A stretch of 64,000 nucleotides of DNA. It comes from Olsenella profusa F0195. GTDB lineage: Bacteria; Actinomycetota; Coriobacteriia; Coriobacteriales; Atopobiaceae. The position numbers and the translations under genes are program-made. This document shows, piece after piece, positions 43,960 to 51,694 of this stretch. The notes under the pieces are model-generated. The model saw nothing but the letters and a program-made list of their open reading frames with translations, made no database searches and was not told the DNA's origin. The first letter of the stretch is position 1, and every line of letters begins with the position of its first letter. The stretch spans positions 1-64,000 of the forward strand of contig NZ_AWEZ01000020.1 in NCBI RefSeq assembly GCF_000468755.1, in the 5' to 3' direction.

Positions 43960-44552
43960 TCGTCACTTCCCAGCCTGCGCAGGCGCTCGGCGATGCCGTG
44001 CAGGTGGTCATACGGCTCGTCGGGGTCCTGCCCGGCGTCTATCCAGCGGTCTATCTCGTCCGCGAGCGAGGAAGGCGTGTCTGCGTGGCTGAAGAGGCCG
44101 GTGCGCAGCGTCACGAAGCCGTCCGCGCACCCGACACTGACGCCATTGTCCGTGAGGTAGACGCTCGTCACCTCCCGCCTGCTGCCCATGTCAGGGTGGG
44201 TGACCACGTCGCCGGGTCGTATCGGCTCCCCGTCCGCACCTATCGGCAGGCGCATGAGGCCGTGCGCGGCCAGCTCTGCGTCCGTCCTGTCGGCGTACCA
44301 GTCGTCGGCGGAGGCAAAGCCCTCGTCGAACCCACGTTGGTAATCCTCAGTGTCGTCCGACACATCGCACAGCTCGCGAACCTTGGCGGCGATGGCAATT
44401 ACGTCCTCTACGTAGGTGTTTCGCATTTCCAGCCCCATCGCCTCGCACAGCCTGTTCACCGCACACCAGCAGGTCTTGTTGACACAGCCTGCCCAGTCGA
44501 TCTCTCCAATGCTCGCAGCGATCTCGCGTCGCTCATTGGTCGTGATCATCAC
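43956..44552 (-). CDS. Hypothetical early phage protein
   Basis: This 198-aa acidic protein (MMITTNERREIAASIGEIDW...) has no recognised domain. A middle segment, RPGDVVTHPDMGSRREVTSVYL, looks like a small SH3-like beta barrel. It overlaps its neighbours by 4 bp on both sides, marking it as a true operon member. Function unknown. Confidence 0.6.
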   Translation of the reverse strand: MMITTNERREIAASIGEIDWAGCVNKTCWCAVNRLCEAMGLEMRNTYVEDVIAIAAKVRELCDVSDDTEDYQRGFDEGFASADDWYADRTDAELAAHGLMRLPIGADGEPIRPGDVVTHPDMGSRREVTSVYLTDNGVSVGCADGFVTLRTGLFSHADTPSSLADEIDRWIDAGQDPDEPYDHLHGIAERLRRLGSDE

Positions 44553-44776
44553 TCGTCCTCCCTGTCAGTCGGCTCTATGAGGCATGCGAGCCTCTCGAGC
44601 ACGTCTCCCCACGTCCAGTGGCCCCAGTCCCTCTCGGCCTCCGGGTACGCCGCCGCCCGCAGGTCGCCGAGCAGGCACATCTGGTCGTCACCCGTCGCGG
44701 CCGACCTGTGCAGCTGCGCCGCCACCCTGGCGCGCTCCGCCGCGTCGTGCGGGTCGCGTGTCGTCACATCGCGCAT
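44549..44776 (-). CDS. Small hypothetical protein
   Basis: From the ATG at 44776 (GGAGGCGCAT upstream) the product is 75 aa, mainly helical (DAAERARVAAQLHRSA...). It overlaps the HNH gene by 13 bp. No family recognised. Confidence 0.5.
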   Translation of the reverse strand: MRDVTTRDPHDAAERARVAAQLHRSAATGDDQMCLLGDLRAAAYPEAERDWGHWTWGDVLERLACLIEPTDREDE

Positions 44777-45147
44777 ATGCGCCTCCATCCGTCCATGTCG
44801 AGCGCGTCCTGGTACCTCGTCGGCTCGTCGCAGAGGAGGTACTCCCAGTGGCCCGCGCTGCTTACGATTCCGTCTGCCGCGTTTGGCCTCCTGTCAACCC
44901 AACGGAAGTGCAGCCTGTTCTGGTGGGCGAGCCCGTGGCACCCGGACGCGTTGCCATTGCCGCAGAGCGTGATGGTCGGCTTTGCCAGCTCGACGCCATG
45001 CAGCCACATGCGCCCGGCGCCCCTGCGCACCACGTGGTGCTGGTTCAGGGGCCACGTCCTGCCGCACACGGCGCAGCGGCCGAGCGTGACGGATGGCCTG
45101 CCCATCATCGGCCGGAGCATCTCCGGCAGCGTTGTCACCCTAGCCAT
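44764..45147 (-). CDS. HNH-type nuclease-like protein
   Basis: This 127-aa protein has CAVCGRTWPLNQHHVVRRG, whose Cys pair and double His resemble an HNH zinc/catalytic region, then LCGNGNASGCHGLAHQ. It may be an HNH endonuclease or a structural zinc protein. It overlaps the DnaC-like gene by 8 bp in the replication region; in many siphophages the packaging HNH lies beside terminase, so this one may serve recombination or repair. Confidence 0.75.
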   Translation of the reverse strand: MARVTTLPEMLRPMMGRPSVTLGRCAVCGRTWPLNQHHVVRRGAGRMWLHGVELAKPTITLCGNGNASGCHGLAHQNRLHFRWVDRRPNAADGIVSSAGHWEYLLCDEPTRYQDALDMDGWRRICAM

Positions 45148-45850
45148 CGAGCCTCCTGTCCCTTCCGCCTAGCTCGACTACCTCGCATCCATCGCGCAGC
45201 CTCGAGACAACCGCTATCGCCGTGTCCTTGTCACCGTTCTTTGCCAGGCGCTCGATGAGCATTCCCGGCTTGTATTGCGTCGTGACGATCGTCGGGAGCA
45301 TGCGGTTGTATCGCTCGTCCACGAGGGCGAATATTCGCTCTAGTGCGAAGTCGGTTGGGCTCTCCTTGCCGAGGTCATCGAGCACCAGGCATCTAACGCG
45401 CTGGTACTCGGGGAGCGGGTCGCTTCCATCCTTGAATCCGTCCTTGATTGCGTCGAGAATCTTCCACATTGACGAGAGCCTGACACGCACGCCATGGTCG
45501 ACGAGGGTGCGCGACGTTACTGCCGCGAGCATCGTCTTTCCCGTCCCGACGCCTCCGCAGATGTAGAGGTTAGACCCTCCTTCGGCCAGCTCTGCACACT
45601 CATGAGCCATGGGGTGCTCGGCATCGGAGTAGCGAGGCATGATGCCAGCCCTCTCGTAGGCCCTACGCCTGCGCTCGTACCTCTCACGCTCGGCGGCGTC
45701 AGCCTCGGCCCTCCCGTCAGCCTCGCGCTGCCTCACGGCGCCATCGCACTGGCATGGCTCGTAGCCAGCGAAGATCGTCCTACCAGCGACGTCCAGGGTG
45801 CGGGCGCGCAGCTCCATCCCACAGAACGGGCAGCTAGTCGTACTCGCCAT
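45140..45850 (-). CDS. DnaC-like replication ATPase
   Basis: The product is 236 aa. It has an N-terminal CPFCG and a PCQC zinc-like region, Walker A GGVGTGKT and Walker B CLVLDDLG, the standard helicase-loader ATPase arrangement. It should load the replicative helicase at the phage origin. It follows the replisome-organiser gene, overlapping it by 17 bp. Confidence 0.9.
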   Translation of the reverse strand: MASTTSCPFCGMELRARTLDVAGRTIFAGYEPCQCDGAVRQREADGRAEADAAERERYERRRRAYERAGIMPRYSDAEHPMAHECAELAEGGSNLYICGGVGTGKTMLAAVTSRTLVDHGVRVRLSSMWKILDAIKDGFKDGSDPLPEYQRVRCLVLDDLGKESPTDFALERIFALVDERYNRMLPTIVTTQYKPGMLIERLAKNGDKDTAIAVVSRLRDGCEVVELGGRDRRLDG

Positions 45851-46439
45851 GGTACTCACCGCCCTCGTGGCACTCGTCACGGCACCATCTGCGGACGGTG
45901 GCCTTCCAGTCCCTCATGGGGTTTCGCCCGACCTTCCAGCCGTTCGACTCGTAGTAGTCCATGAAGCGGGCTGCATCGAATCCTGGGTGGCCCCTCTCGG
46001 ACGCGTAGGCCGAGACATCATCTGCGGTCGGCTTTTGAAAGCGGGGGCTTTTCTTGGAACTTCCGTTAGGAAGTTCTTCTTTACCCTTACTCTTACCCTT
46101 ACCCTTAGGTTTCTCGGTTTCGGGCGTTTGGCTTTCCGCGATTTCGCCGTTTAGCTTTTCCGATTTCTCTCGGTTAGGTTTCTCGGTTTCGGGCGTTTGG
46201 CTTTCCGCGATTTCGCCGTTTAGCTTTTTGTTAGGCCTTCCGCCCTTGCGCCCATTGACTATCCGCGTGCGGCTCTCGTCGAGGGATGGACGGATGGCGA
46301 TAATAACCGCCATGGCCGTCCCCTTGACGTCTGGCTCGATTCCGTAGGCGAGAAACTCTATGAGCGCCGTGTAGTACCGCTCCCTGTCCCTTTTGCCAAG
46401 CTGTTGGCCAGCATCTATGTATGAGTCGAAGATGTTCAC
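45834..46439 (-). CDS. Replisome organiser-type protein
   Basis: From a GTG at 46439 (AGGG upstream) the product is 201 aa. The N-terminal domain (FDSYIDAGQQLGKRDRERYY... ) is the DUF6291-type module; a Lys/Glu/Pro-rich linker follows; the C-terminal part (DDVSAYASERGHPGFDAARFMDYYESNGWKVG) is the short helical unit found at the end of many phage replication initiators. It should bind the origin and recruit the DnaC-like protein next door. The linker holds two copies of a 23-residue repeat. Confidence 0.78.
   Translation of the reverse strand: MNIFDSYIDAGQQLGKRDRERYYTALIEFLAYGIEPDVKGTAMAVIIAIRPSLDESRTRIVNGRKGGRPNKKLNGEIAESQTPETEKPNREKSEKLNGEIAESQTPETEKPKGKGKSKGKEELPNGSSKKSPRFQKPTADDVSAYASERGHPGFDAARFMDYYESNGWKVGRNPMRDWKATVRRWCRDECHEGGEYHGEYD
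46105..46228. repeat. 69-bp-spaced direct repeat in the replication gene linker
   Basis: A 55-bp sequence at 46105-46159 is repeated with no mismatch at 46174-46228. The offset is 69 bp, a multiple of three, so the frame is kept and the linker gains 23 residues. Just left, several TTACCC units code a KGKSKGK run. The region could easily gain or lose units. Confidence 0.85.
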
Positions 46440-46449
46440 AGCTCTGTCC

Positions 46450-47013
46450 CTAGAATGGAATCTCGTCGTCGTAAAGGCCTGGCTGTGGCGCCGCCTGCGG
46501 GGCTGGTGCGGCAGCTGGCTGCGGCGCCGGTGCAGCGGCAGGCTGCTGGTACTGCGGAGCCGGTGCTGGTGCCACCTGAGGCTGCCTCGCATATGCCTGC
46601 TGGTACTGCGGGGCCTCCTGTGGCGCCTGCTGGTATGCGGGCGCAGGCTGCTGGTGCTGCGGCGCGTACGCGGGCGCATCGCTCCTGGGGCTCAGGAACT
46701 CGATGTCGTCGGCGACGACCTCGACCTTGCTGCGCTTCTTCCCGGTCTCGGAGTCCTGCCACTCGCTGTAGCGCAGACGCCCGGACACGGACACCTTTGA
46801 TCCCTTGTGCAGCATCCCGGAGAGCGCGCCGGCTCGGTTGCCGAAGACCACGACGCCGATCCAGTTGGGCCTGTCCGCCCACGTGCCGTCCTGCTGCCTG
46901 ACCCTGTCGTTCACGGCCACCCTCATGCTCAGCACCTGGGTGCCGGTGCTGGTCTGCCTCAGCTCGGGGTTCGCCCCGAGGTTGCCTGAGATGCTTGCAA
47001 CGTTGATGCTCAT
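46450..47013 (-). CDS. ssb: Single-stranded DNA-binding protein
   Basis: This 187-aa SSB starts MSINVASISGNLGANPELRQT. The OB-fold covers about residues 1-110 (VLSMRVAVND, NWIGVVVFGN, GSKVSVSGRLRYSEWQ). A Pro/Gln/Ala-rich linker then leads to the acidic protein-interaction tip DDEIPF. GGGGAG precedes the ATG. It protects single-stranded DNA and probably works with the ERF annealing protein. Confidence 0.95.
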   Translation of the reverse strand: MSINVASISGNLGANPELRQTSTGTQVLSMRVAVNDRVRQQDGTWADRPNWIGVVVFGNRAGALSGMLHKGSKVSVSGRLRYSEWQDSETGKKRSKVEVVADDIEFLSPRSDAPAYAPQHQQPAPAYQQAPQEAPQYQQAYARQPQVAPAPAPQYQQPAAAPAPQPAAAPAPQAAPQPGLYDDEIPF

Positions 47014-47021
47014 CGTCTCCC

Positions 47022-47375
47022 CTATCCGTTCGCCGCCCTCGACCACTCTCGGTCTATCTGGGCGTTCACTATCCGTATCCGCAGCTTTATCGTGTTGATG
47101 GCCTCCTGCGAGGCCTTGTAGAGCGCCTCTGCGCAGTCCCTGGAGCACTTGAGGTCGGCTATGTGGGGGTCGCCCCTGCACAGGTCCGATATGACCGTCA
47201 CCGGCGTCCCCTTGGTGCGCTCGTCCAGGATGCGGAGGCGGAGCGCCTTGCGGTACTCCGCCTCGTTCCTGGCGTACTGGCAGCCCGCGTTCCTCATGGC
47301 CTCGACCTCGCCGTCGAGCCTGTCCTGCAGCTCCATGAGCTCGGCGTAGTCGCCCTGCCCGGCGTAGGTGCCCAT
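47022..47375 (-). CDS. Hypothetical early phage protein
   Basis: This 117-aa helical protein (LMELQDRLDGEVEAMRNAG...) lies between ssb and the ERF gene, so it may help recombination. It looks like a small coiled-coil protein with four cysteines. No family recognised. Confidence 0.6.
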   Translation of the reverse strand: MGTYAGQGDYAELMELQDRLDGEVEAMRNAGCQYARNEAEYRKALRLRILDERTKGTPVTVISDLCRGDPHIADLKCSRDCAEALYKASQEAINTIKLRIRIVNAQIDREWSRAANG

Positions 47376-47378
47376 GGG

Positions 47379-47930
47379 CTACCTGATCCGCCAGTCGGGG
47401 TTCGGGCAGCAGCCGGGTCGTGCCAGGAAGGCCTCGTACTGCGCTGCGTTCTTGAAGGTGTAGGCCATACCGCAGCTGTGGCACTTCGCCTCGAACGGGC
47501 CGTCCGGGATGGCCTCCGCGCCCGTCGCCCCGTCACCAGCGTCGCTGTCGGCCGTGTCGTCCAGGGCGAAGAGGTTTCCCAGCGCGCGCTTGCCGGCGTA
47601 GGAGGACGCGGTCCCGGTTATCTGGGCCGCGTCCATCCCCTTCTTCTCCTCGGGCTCCCTCGCCAGGCCGTGGGCCGACATGATGGCGCCCGTCTCCGTG
47701 TCCACGACCGACGCCGTGCAGCGCACGTAGTGCCAGCCGCCGACGTCCACGACCTCGTCGTCGCATATGAGCGCGAGGCCCCTCTCGTGGCACAGGGGCT
47801 TGGCCGCCTCGAGGATGTCCTCCTTGCTGCGGTAGTAGAACTTGCTGAAGTTGTTCCATTGCTTCTTCTCGACCTTGATCCTGCCCTGTATGTCGGCCAG
47901 GCGCGCCATCAGGCTTGTCTCGTCTGCCAT
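47379..47930 (-). CDS. erf: ERF-family single-strand annealing protein
   Basis: The product is 183 aa. The ERF domain covers about residues 10-130, with YYRSKEDILEAAKPLCHERGLAL and the strongly conserved GSS/GTASSYAGKRALGNLFAL region. A C-terminal zinc-ribbon-like piece (CHSCGMAYTF... GCCPNP) follows. It anneals complementary single strands during phage recombination. It lies with SSB, DUF1351 and RusA, a standard recombination set. Confidence 0.9.
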   Translation of the reverse strand: MADETSLMARLADIQGRIKVEKKQWNNFSKFYYRSKEDILEAAKPLCHERGLALICDDEVVDVGGWHYVRCTASVVDTETGAIMSAHGLAREPEEKKGMDAAQITGTASSYAGKRALGNLFALDDTADSDAGDGATGAEAIPDGPFEAKCHSCGMAYTFKNAAQYEAFLARPGCCPNPDWRIR

Positions 47931-47934
47931 CTCT

Positions 47935-49101
47935 CTATCCTCTCGTCCTGTCGAGCGCCTGCGCCAGCGTCCCCGGCAGCACGCGCCCCCTCACGCCGAG
48001 CGACCCGATGGCCTTCGCCACCAGCTCCATCTGCGACCTCGTGGCCGCCTCGACCACGACCACCCACGGGGCGGTGGCCTCGCCCGGCTCCGAGAACGTC
48101 GGTGCGGGAGGTGCCGCGGGCGCCTGAGGGGCCGTATCCGGCGCCGGGGCGGGCGGTGCCTCCACCGGGTCGGGTGCGGGCGCAAACGGCGCGAATTCAG
48201 GCGCTGGTGCGGCCTCGGGGGCCATCGGAGCGTCACCGGGCGCGGCCGGCTCCATTCCGGCCTCGGCGCGCCTCAGCCGTGCCTCCTCGGCCTCGCGGAG
48301 CCTCGCCTCGTGCTCGGTCTCCTCGCGTGCCCTCCTCTCCGCCTCGGCGGCGGCCCTCTCGGCCTCCTCACGCTCGAGGCGCTCGCGCTCGGCCCGCTCG
48401 GCCTCCTGGCGGCGGCGTTCCGCCTCCTCGAGGGCCTCCCTCTGGCGCCTGCGCTCGGCGGCGCGGCGCATGGCCTCGCCCATGTCGAGCGTCGAGAGGT
48501 AGTCCTGCTTGAGCGCCATCCTCTCGCCCTCGTCGAGCGACTGGGCGTCTATGGATTCGAGGTCGGCCTCTATGGCCCTCACGTGCCTGGTGACGTCCTC
48601 CTGGATGGCTGCTTCGTTTGTGCCGTAGTTGAGCCACTTGCCCTCGGCGCCGAACGCGTCGACGAGCCTCTGGAAGGGCACGGCGTCCACCACGACGCCG
48701 CCCTGGTCGACGTACCACGCCTCGATGGCCTGCGTGCGGGACTCCACCGTGAGCCTCTCCCACTCGGCGAGCGCCTCCTTGTAGGAGGCGTCCACCCCGG
48801 AGAGCGGCGCGAGCAGGTCGCGAACCTGGGCCTCGAAGTCGCGCACGGCGTCCTTGATGGCGCCGACCTGCTCCCTGCGGGCGTCCTCGACCTCCTTGAT
48901 GGCCTTGCGGGCCTGCGTGCGCGCCCGCTTGCTGTCCCTGTAGTCCTTCGCGCTCTCGATCTCGTGCGGCCGGTAGTCCTCGGCTATCTCGGCCACCTTG
49001 GCACGCTGCTCGGCGAGCCACCTGTCCGCCCCGGAGAGCACGTCGGGCGCGTCGATGACCGTGGCCTCGACCTCCTCGACCTTCTTCTTCCTCGCTGTCA
49101 T
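47935..49101 (-). CDS. DUF1351 phage protein
   Basis: The product is 388 aa. The N-terminal 230 residues (YRPHEIESAKDYRDSKRARTQARKAI...) match the DUF1351 family found beside recombinases. A long charged coiled coil (about 230-290) follows, then a Pro/Ala-rich tail ending with VVVVEAATRSQMELVAKAIGSLGVRG. GGAGGAGCTC precedes the ATG at 49101. Role unknown, but always linked to ERF/RecT-type systems. Confidence 0.85.
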   Translation of the reverse strand: MTARKKKVEEVEATVIDAPDVLSGADRWLAEQRAKVAEIAEDYRPHEIESAKDYRDSKRARTQARKAIKEVEDARREQVGAIKDAVRDFEAQVRDLLAPLSGVDASYKEALAEWERLTVESRTQAIEAWYVDQGGVVVDAVPFQRLVDAFGAEGKWLNYGTNEAAIQEDVTRHVRAIEADLESIDAQSLDEGERMALKQDYLSTLDMGEAMRRAAERRRQREALEEAERRRQEAERAERERLEREEAERAAAEAERRAREETEHEARLREAEEARLRRAEAGMEPAAPGDAPMAPEAAPAPEFAPFAPAPDPVEAPPAPAPDTAPQAPAAPPAPTFSEPGEATAPWVVVVEAATRSQMELVAKAIGSLGVRGRVLPGTLAQALDRTRG

Positions 49102-49484
49102 GAGCTCCTCCAATGCATGTCCTCGCCCGTGATGGTCACCACCACGCGCGGCTTTCTCTTGTCTATCGAGAACTCGCTCGATATCCCGCCCACGTGCCGC
49201 TGGTCGTCGTCCCCGATGACCCCGGCCTCGACGAGGCCGTCCAGCACGAACTTCATCCCGAACGCGACGTTGTCCAGGTCGCGCCTTGAGTCGCGCTCCA
49301 CCCACCTGCACGTGACCGTGACTGGGCCGAAGAACCGGCCGACCCTCGCGGCCCTGGCGCACGCGGCCACGAGCCGGGTGCTCTCGCGCTTGAGCTTGGC
49401 GCCCACCGCCCAGTGGGAGCGGCAGGCCCTCGTGTACTCGTTGAGCCCGGGGAGCCTCCCGGGCACCTCGAAGCGCCTGACCAT
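49098..49484 (-). CDS. RusA-like Holliday junction resolvase
   Basis: From the ATG at 49484 the product is 128 aa, with the RusA core SRRDLDN (acidic catalytic pair) and GVIGDDDQRHVGGISSEF, where further acidic residues bind magnesium. It should resolve Holliday junctions during phage replication. It starts in a TGATG junction with the preceding gene. Confidence 0.88.
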   Translation of the reverse strand: MVRRFEVPGRLPGLNEYTRACRSHWAVGAKLKRESTRLVAACARAARVGRFFGPVTVTCRWVERDSRRDLDNVAFGMKFVLDGLVEAGVIGDDDQRHVGGISSEFSIDKRKPRVVVTITGEDMHWRSS

Positions 49485-49828
49485 CAGGACACCCCGTCGA
49501 AGTCGCTCCTGCGGGTCATGACGCGCATGCCGTCGTGCCTGCGCGCGAGCCAGCGCCCTATGAGGGCGCGGTCGCTGTTGTTCACCCTGTAGCGGTGCAC
49601 CTGGCCGTAGGCGTCCTGGAACGGAATGGGGTCTATCCGCAGCCCGCCGTCGTGGCGCAGCTTCTCGATGACGTACTGGACGCTCACGCGGCCCTCGCGC
49701 TCCTGCATCCCCAGCGCGTACTCGTCCAGGAGCGCGCACGCCCTGGGGTTGCGCCTCTTCCACATCTCGAAGAGCTGCCTCCTGGCGTTTGCTCCGAGTG
49801 GCATCGGGTAGCTCGGCATGTCACCCAT
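49484..49828 (-). CDS. Hypothetical early phage protein
   Basis: This 114-aa protein (LGANARRQLFEMWKRRNPRACALLDEYALGMQEREGRVSVQYVIEKLR) is helical and basic, and ends coupled to rusA. Met4 is an alternative start. It resembles small DNA-associated phage proteins but no family is recognised. Confidence 0.6.
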   Translation of the reverse strand: MGDMPSYPMPLGANARRQLFEMWKRRNPRACALLDEYALGMQEREGRVSVQYVIEKLRHDGGLRIDPIPFQDAYGQVHRYRVNNSDRALIGRWLARRHDGMRVMTRRSDFDGVS

Positions 49829-49991
49829 CGACGACCACCACCGACGCCGGTACGCGCCCGGTCCTGTCCTCGTAGTCCATCTCCCCCGCGATGCCGAGGC
49901 ACGCGAGGACGAGCAGGAGCGCCAGGACGGCGGCGGCCACCTGGAGTGGCGTCAGCATGTCCGTGTCCTCGAACCTCCGATGCGCCCTCAT
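49821..49991 (-). CDS. Small single-helix membrane protein
   Basis: From the ATG at 49991 (ATGA overlap with the previous stop) the product is 56 aa with one hydrophobic helix (LQVAAAVLALLLVLACLGIAG) and a short acidic C-terminal end. It may be a membrane modulator of early infection. A longer start at 50012 is possible. Confidence 0.55.
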   Translation of the reverse strand: MRAHRRFEDTDMLTPLQVAAAVLALLLVLACLGIAGEMDYEDRTGRVPASVVVVDG

Positions 49992-50191
49992 GACCTCATC
50001 CCCCTCATCCACCTGTCCAGGTCGCGCCTCCGTACCCTGCGGCCCCGCAAGGCCCCGTGCGGCATCAGGCTCGGCAGCTCACCGCTCCTGATGGCCGTCC
50101 TTATGACCCGCTCCGAGAAGCCCGTGAGCGCCGCCGCCTCTGCGACGGAGAGCGTCACTGACCCCTCCGGTGGTGCTATGCTCTTGTCCAT
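49988..50191 (-). CDS. Excisionase-like HTH protein
   Basis: From the ATG at 50191 (GGAGGG upstream) the product is 67 aa, with the MerR/excisionase-type helix-turn-helix (SVAEAAALTGFSERVIRTAIRSGELPS and a GRRVRRRDLDRWM wing). Such proteins act as excisionases (Xis) or as small DNA-binding regulators. Here it is in the early operon rather than beside the integrase. Confidence 0.75.
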   Translation of the reverse strand: MDKSIAPPEGSVTLSVAEAAALTGFSERVIRTAIRSGELPSLMPHGALRGRRVRRRDLDRWMRGMRS

Positions 50192-50247
50192 GGATCCCTC
50201 CGATCCTGTCGGCCCGCCCGCTGTGCCAGCAGCGGGCGGGCGCCTTG

Positions 50248-50643
50248 TCACTCGTTCTCCTTGATGGCCTCGGCAAGCTTCTCGTCGTAGACCTCGCGCA
50301 GCTGCGCGTCGCAGGCGTCGCGGAAGGCCGTGAGGCTCATACAGTCGGGAATCTTGTCACGCTTGATCTGCCTGTCGCACCAGCCATCGAACGACTGGTA
50401 GGTGTCCGTGTCCTCGTCGTACTCGGGATTCGACCAGTAGCCGTCGATGCACTTCTTGACCGCCGCGCGCTTTCCGGCCTCGATGAAGTAGGCTTCGGTG
50501 ACGCTCAGCGACGCCGTGGCTGTGACCTCTCGCTGCTCGCGCTCGGCCGCCTCGATGGCGCGCGCCTGCTCGCGCAGGCGGTCGTTCTCGTCGCACAGAC
50601 TGATGACGTCTGCGACGATGCGGTACTTGCTCTGTGCGTCCAT
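50248..50643 (-). CDS. Hypothetical early phage protein
   Basis: From the ATG at 50643 (GGAGGAAC upstream) the product is 131 aa with an N-terminal coiled coil (LCDENDRLREQARAIEAAE) and an acidic C-terminal half. No family recognised. Confidence 0.6.
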   Translation of the reverse strand: MDAQSKYRIVADVISLCDENDRLREQARAIEAAEREQREVTATASLSVTEAYFIEAGKRAAVKKCIDGYWSNPEYDEDTDTYQSFDGWCDRQIKRDKIPDCMSLTAFRDACDAQLREVYDEKLAEAIKENE

Positions 50644-50653
50644 GTGTTCCTCC

Positions 50654-51004
50654 CTAGAAGATTCGCTGCGGCACGTAGCCGCCCGCCTCGCGGTCATAGT
50701 GCATGAGCGTGAGGGTCACGCCGTAGATGGCGCATGCCCTGATGACCGCCGCGGCTGCGGCGGTGAGGCCGGTCACGTACACGACCAGCTCACACACTCC
50801 CGTGTAGCACGGGAGGTCGGTGTAGTCGGCGCTGTTGAGCGGGCGCCCGACCCTGATGATGATGCCGACCTCCTGCAGGACGAAGTCGCTTGCCACGCGC
50901 GCCATGCCCTCGAAGTCGGTCGGGTCGGCGATCGCCTCGAAGACGTATCTGCTGACGGGCATCTCATGACGGCCCCTGACGAGGCCGACCTGCACCTTCT
51001 CCAT
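50654..51004 (-). CDS. Hypothetical first early gene
   Basis: From the ATG at 51004 (GGAGGT six bases upstream) the product is 116 aa with two hydrophobic patches (ELVVYVTGLTAAAAAVIRAC). It is the first gene of the main early operon downstream of the Cro-like gene, separated from it by 340 bp of noncoding DNA. No family recognised. Confidence 0.55.
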   Translation of the reverse strand: MEKVQVGLVRGRHEMPVSRYVFEAIADPTDFEGMARVASDFVLQEVGIIIRVGRPLNSADYTDLPCYTGVCELVVYVTGLTAAAAAVIRACAIYGVTLTLMHYDREAGGYVPQRIF

Positions 51005-51344
51005 GTCCATACCTCCGATTCCCCGCGAGCGTCCCGCGCGGCCGTCCCGGTCAGGGCGGCGCACGCCAGAAAGGAGGGGCGCGACCACCGCGTGGCTGTG
51101 TCGGTTCGTCCGCCCTTGCGACCGGGTTGCCGCTATGCAGACGGCCCCCGGAAGCGGGACGGCCCCGCGGGGCGCTCGCTTGCGTATGATTGCTTGTCAG
51201 TGCTTGCGGCCGTTTCTCCTCAGTCGAGCGACCGTGGGCGCACCCACGGAAACAGCGGCCAAACGTGCGATGGCGGGTGCCGCTGGCTCCACCAGACGGC
51301 CCACATCGGCTATTCGGTTCTCAAGGTGCATTGATGACTACGGT
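51005..51344 (-). other. Noncoding leader between Cro-like gene and early operon
   Basis: About 340 bp without a convincing gene. It holds the ribosome site for the gene at 51004 and a perfect 7-bp hairpin, CCGTGGG-CGCA-CCCACGG, at 51232-51249. The place suits a nut-like or terminator/antiterminator control of the early operon, or a second early promoter. Nothing more specific can be seen. Confidence 0.4.
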
Positions 51345-51566
51345 CTATTTCGCGACAACTTTTTGGTGTGGATCCTTGGTTTGCTCCATCAGGTACTCAG
51401 GAGAAACCATGTAGAGCTTTGAAAGCTTGATCAAGTTGTCCCCAAGTGGTTCAGTAAGACCGTTCTCCCATCTGAGCAGTGCATTCTCATGCACGCCAAT
51501 GGCCTTAGCGACCTCCTTTGCCGTCAGACCAAGCCTTGCTCTCTCGGCCCTCATGTGTCCTCTCAT
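51345..51566 (-). CDS. Cro-like XRE-family regulator
   Basis: This 73-aa protein is nearly all a helix-turn-helix: RARLGLTAKEVAKAIGVHENALLRWENG, then LIKLSKLYMVSPEYLM. It is divergent from the CI-like repressor across three operators, so it is the probable Cro. Met1 at 51566 has GGAGGTGAGAC upstream; Met5 at 51554 has GAGAGG and is also possible. Confidence 0.85.
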   Translation of the reverse strand: MRGHMRAERARLGLTAKEVAKAIGVHENALLRWENGLTEPLGDNLIKLSKLYMVSPEYLMEQTKDPHQKVVAK

Positions 51567-51578
51567 GTCTCACCTCCA

Positions 51579-51650
51579 ACAACAATTACGTGTTGCTGGA
51601 GTAAGAATAAAACAACGTTTCCGTGTTTGTCAACAACATTTTTGTGTGTA
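51579..51650. promoter_or_regulatory. Three-operator switch region
   Basis: Three 18-bp sites with consensus ACAACRWTTHYGTGTKKN start at 51579, 51612 and 51633. The spacings are 33 and 21 bp, close to three and two helical turns, so all face the same side. They fill the AT-rich space between the divergent Cro-like and CI-like genes, in the same way as lambda OR1-3. Confidence 0.78.
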
Positions 51651-51694
51651 AAAATCAGGTTCAGCCAAGACACAAAACGGAGGAGGTGTTTGCC

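Noticed and set aside
47842-49521. 559-codon plus-strand frame over DUF1351 and rusA
   Set aside because: Leu/Arg/Gly-rich shadow of convincing minus-strand genes.
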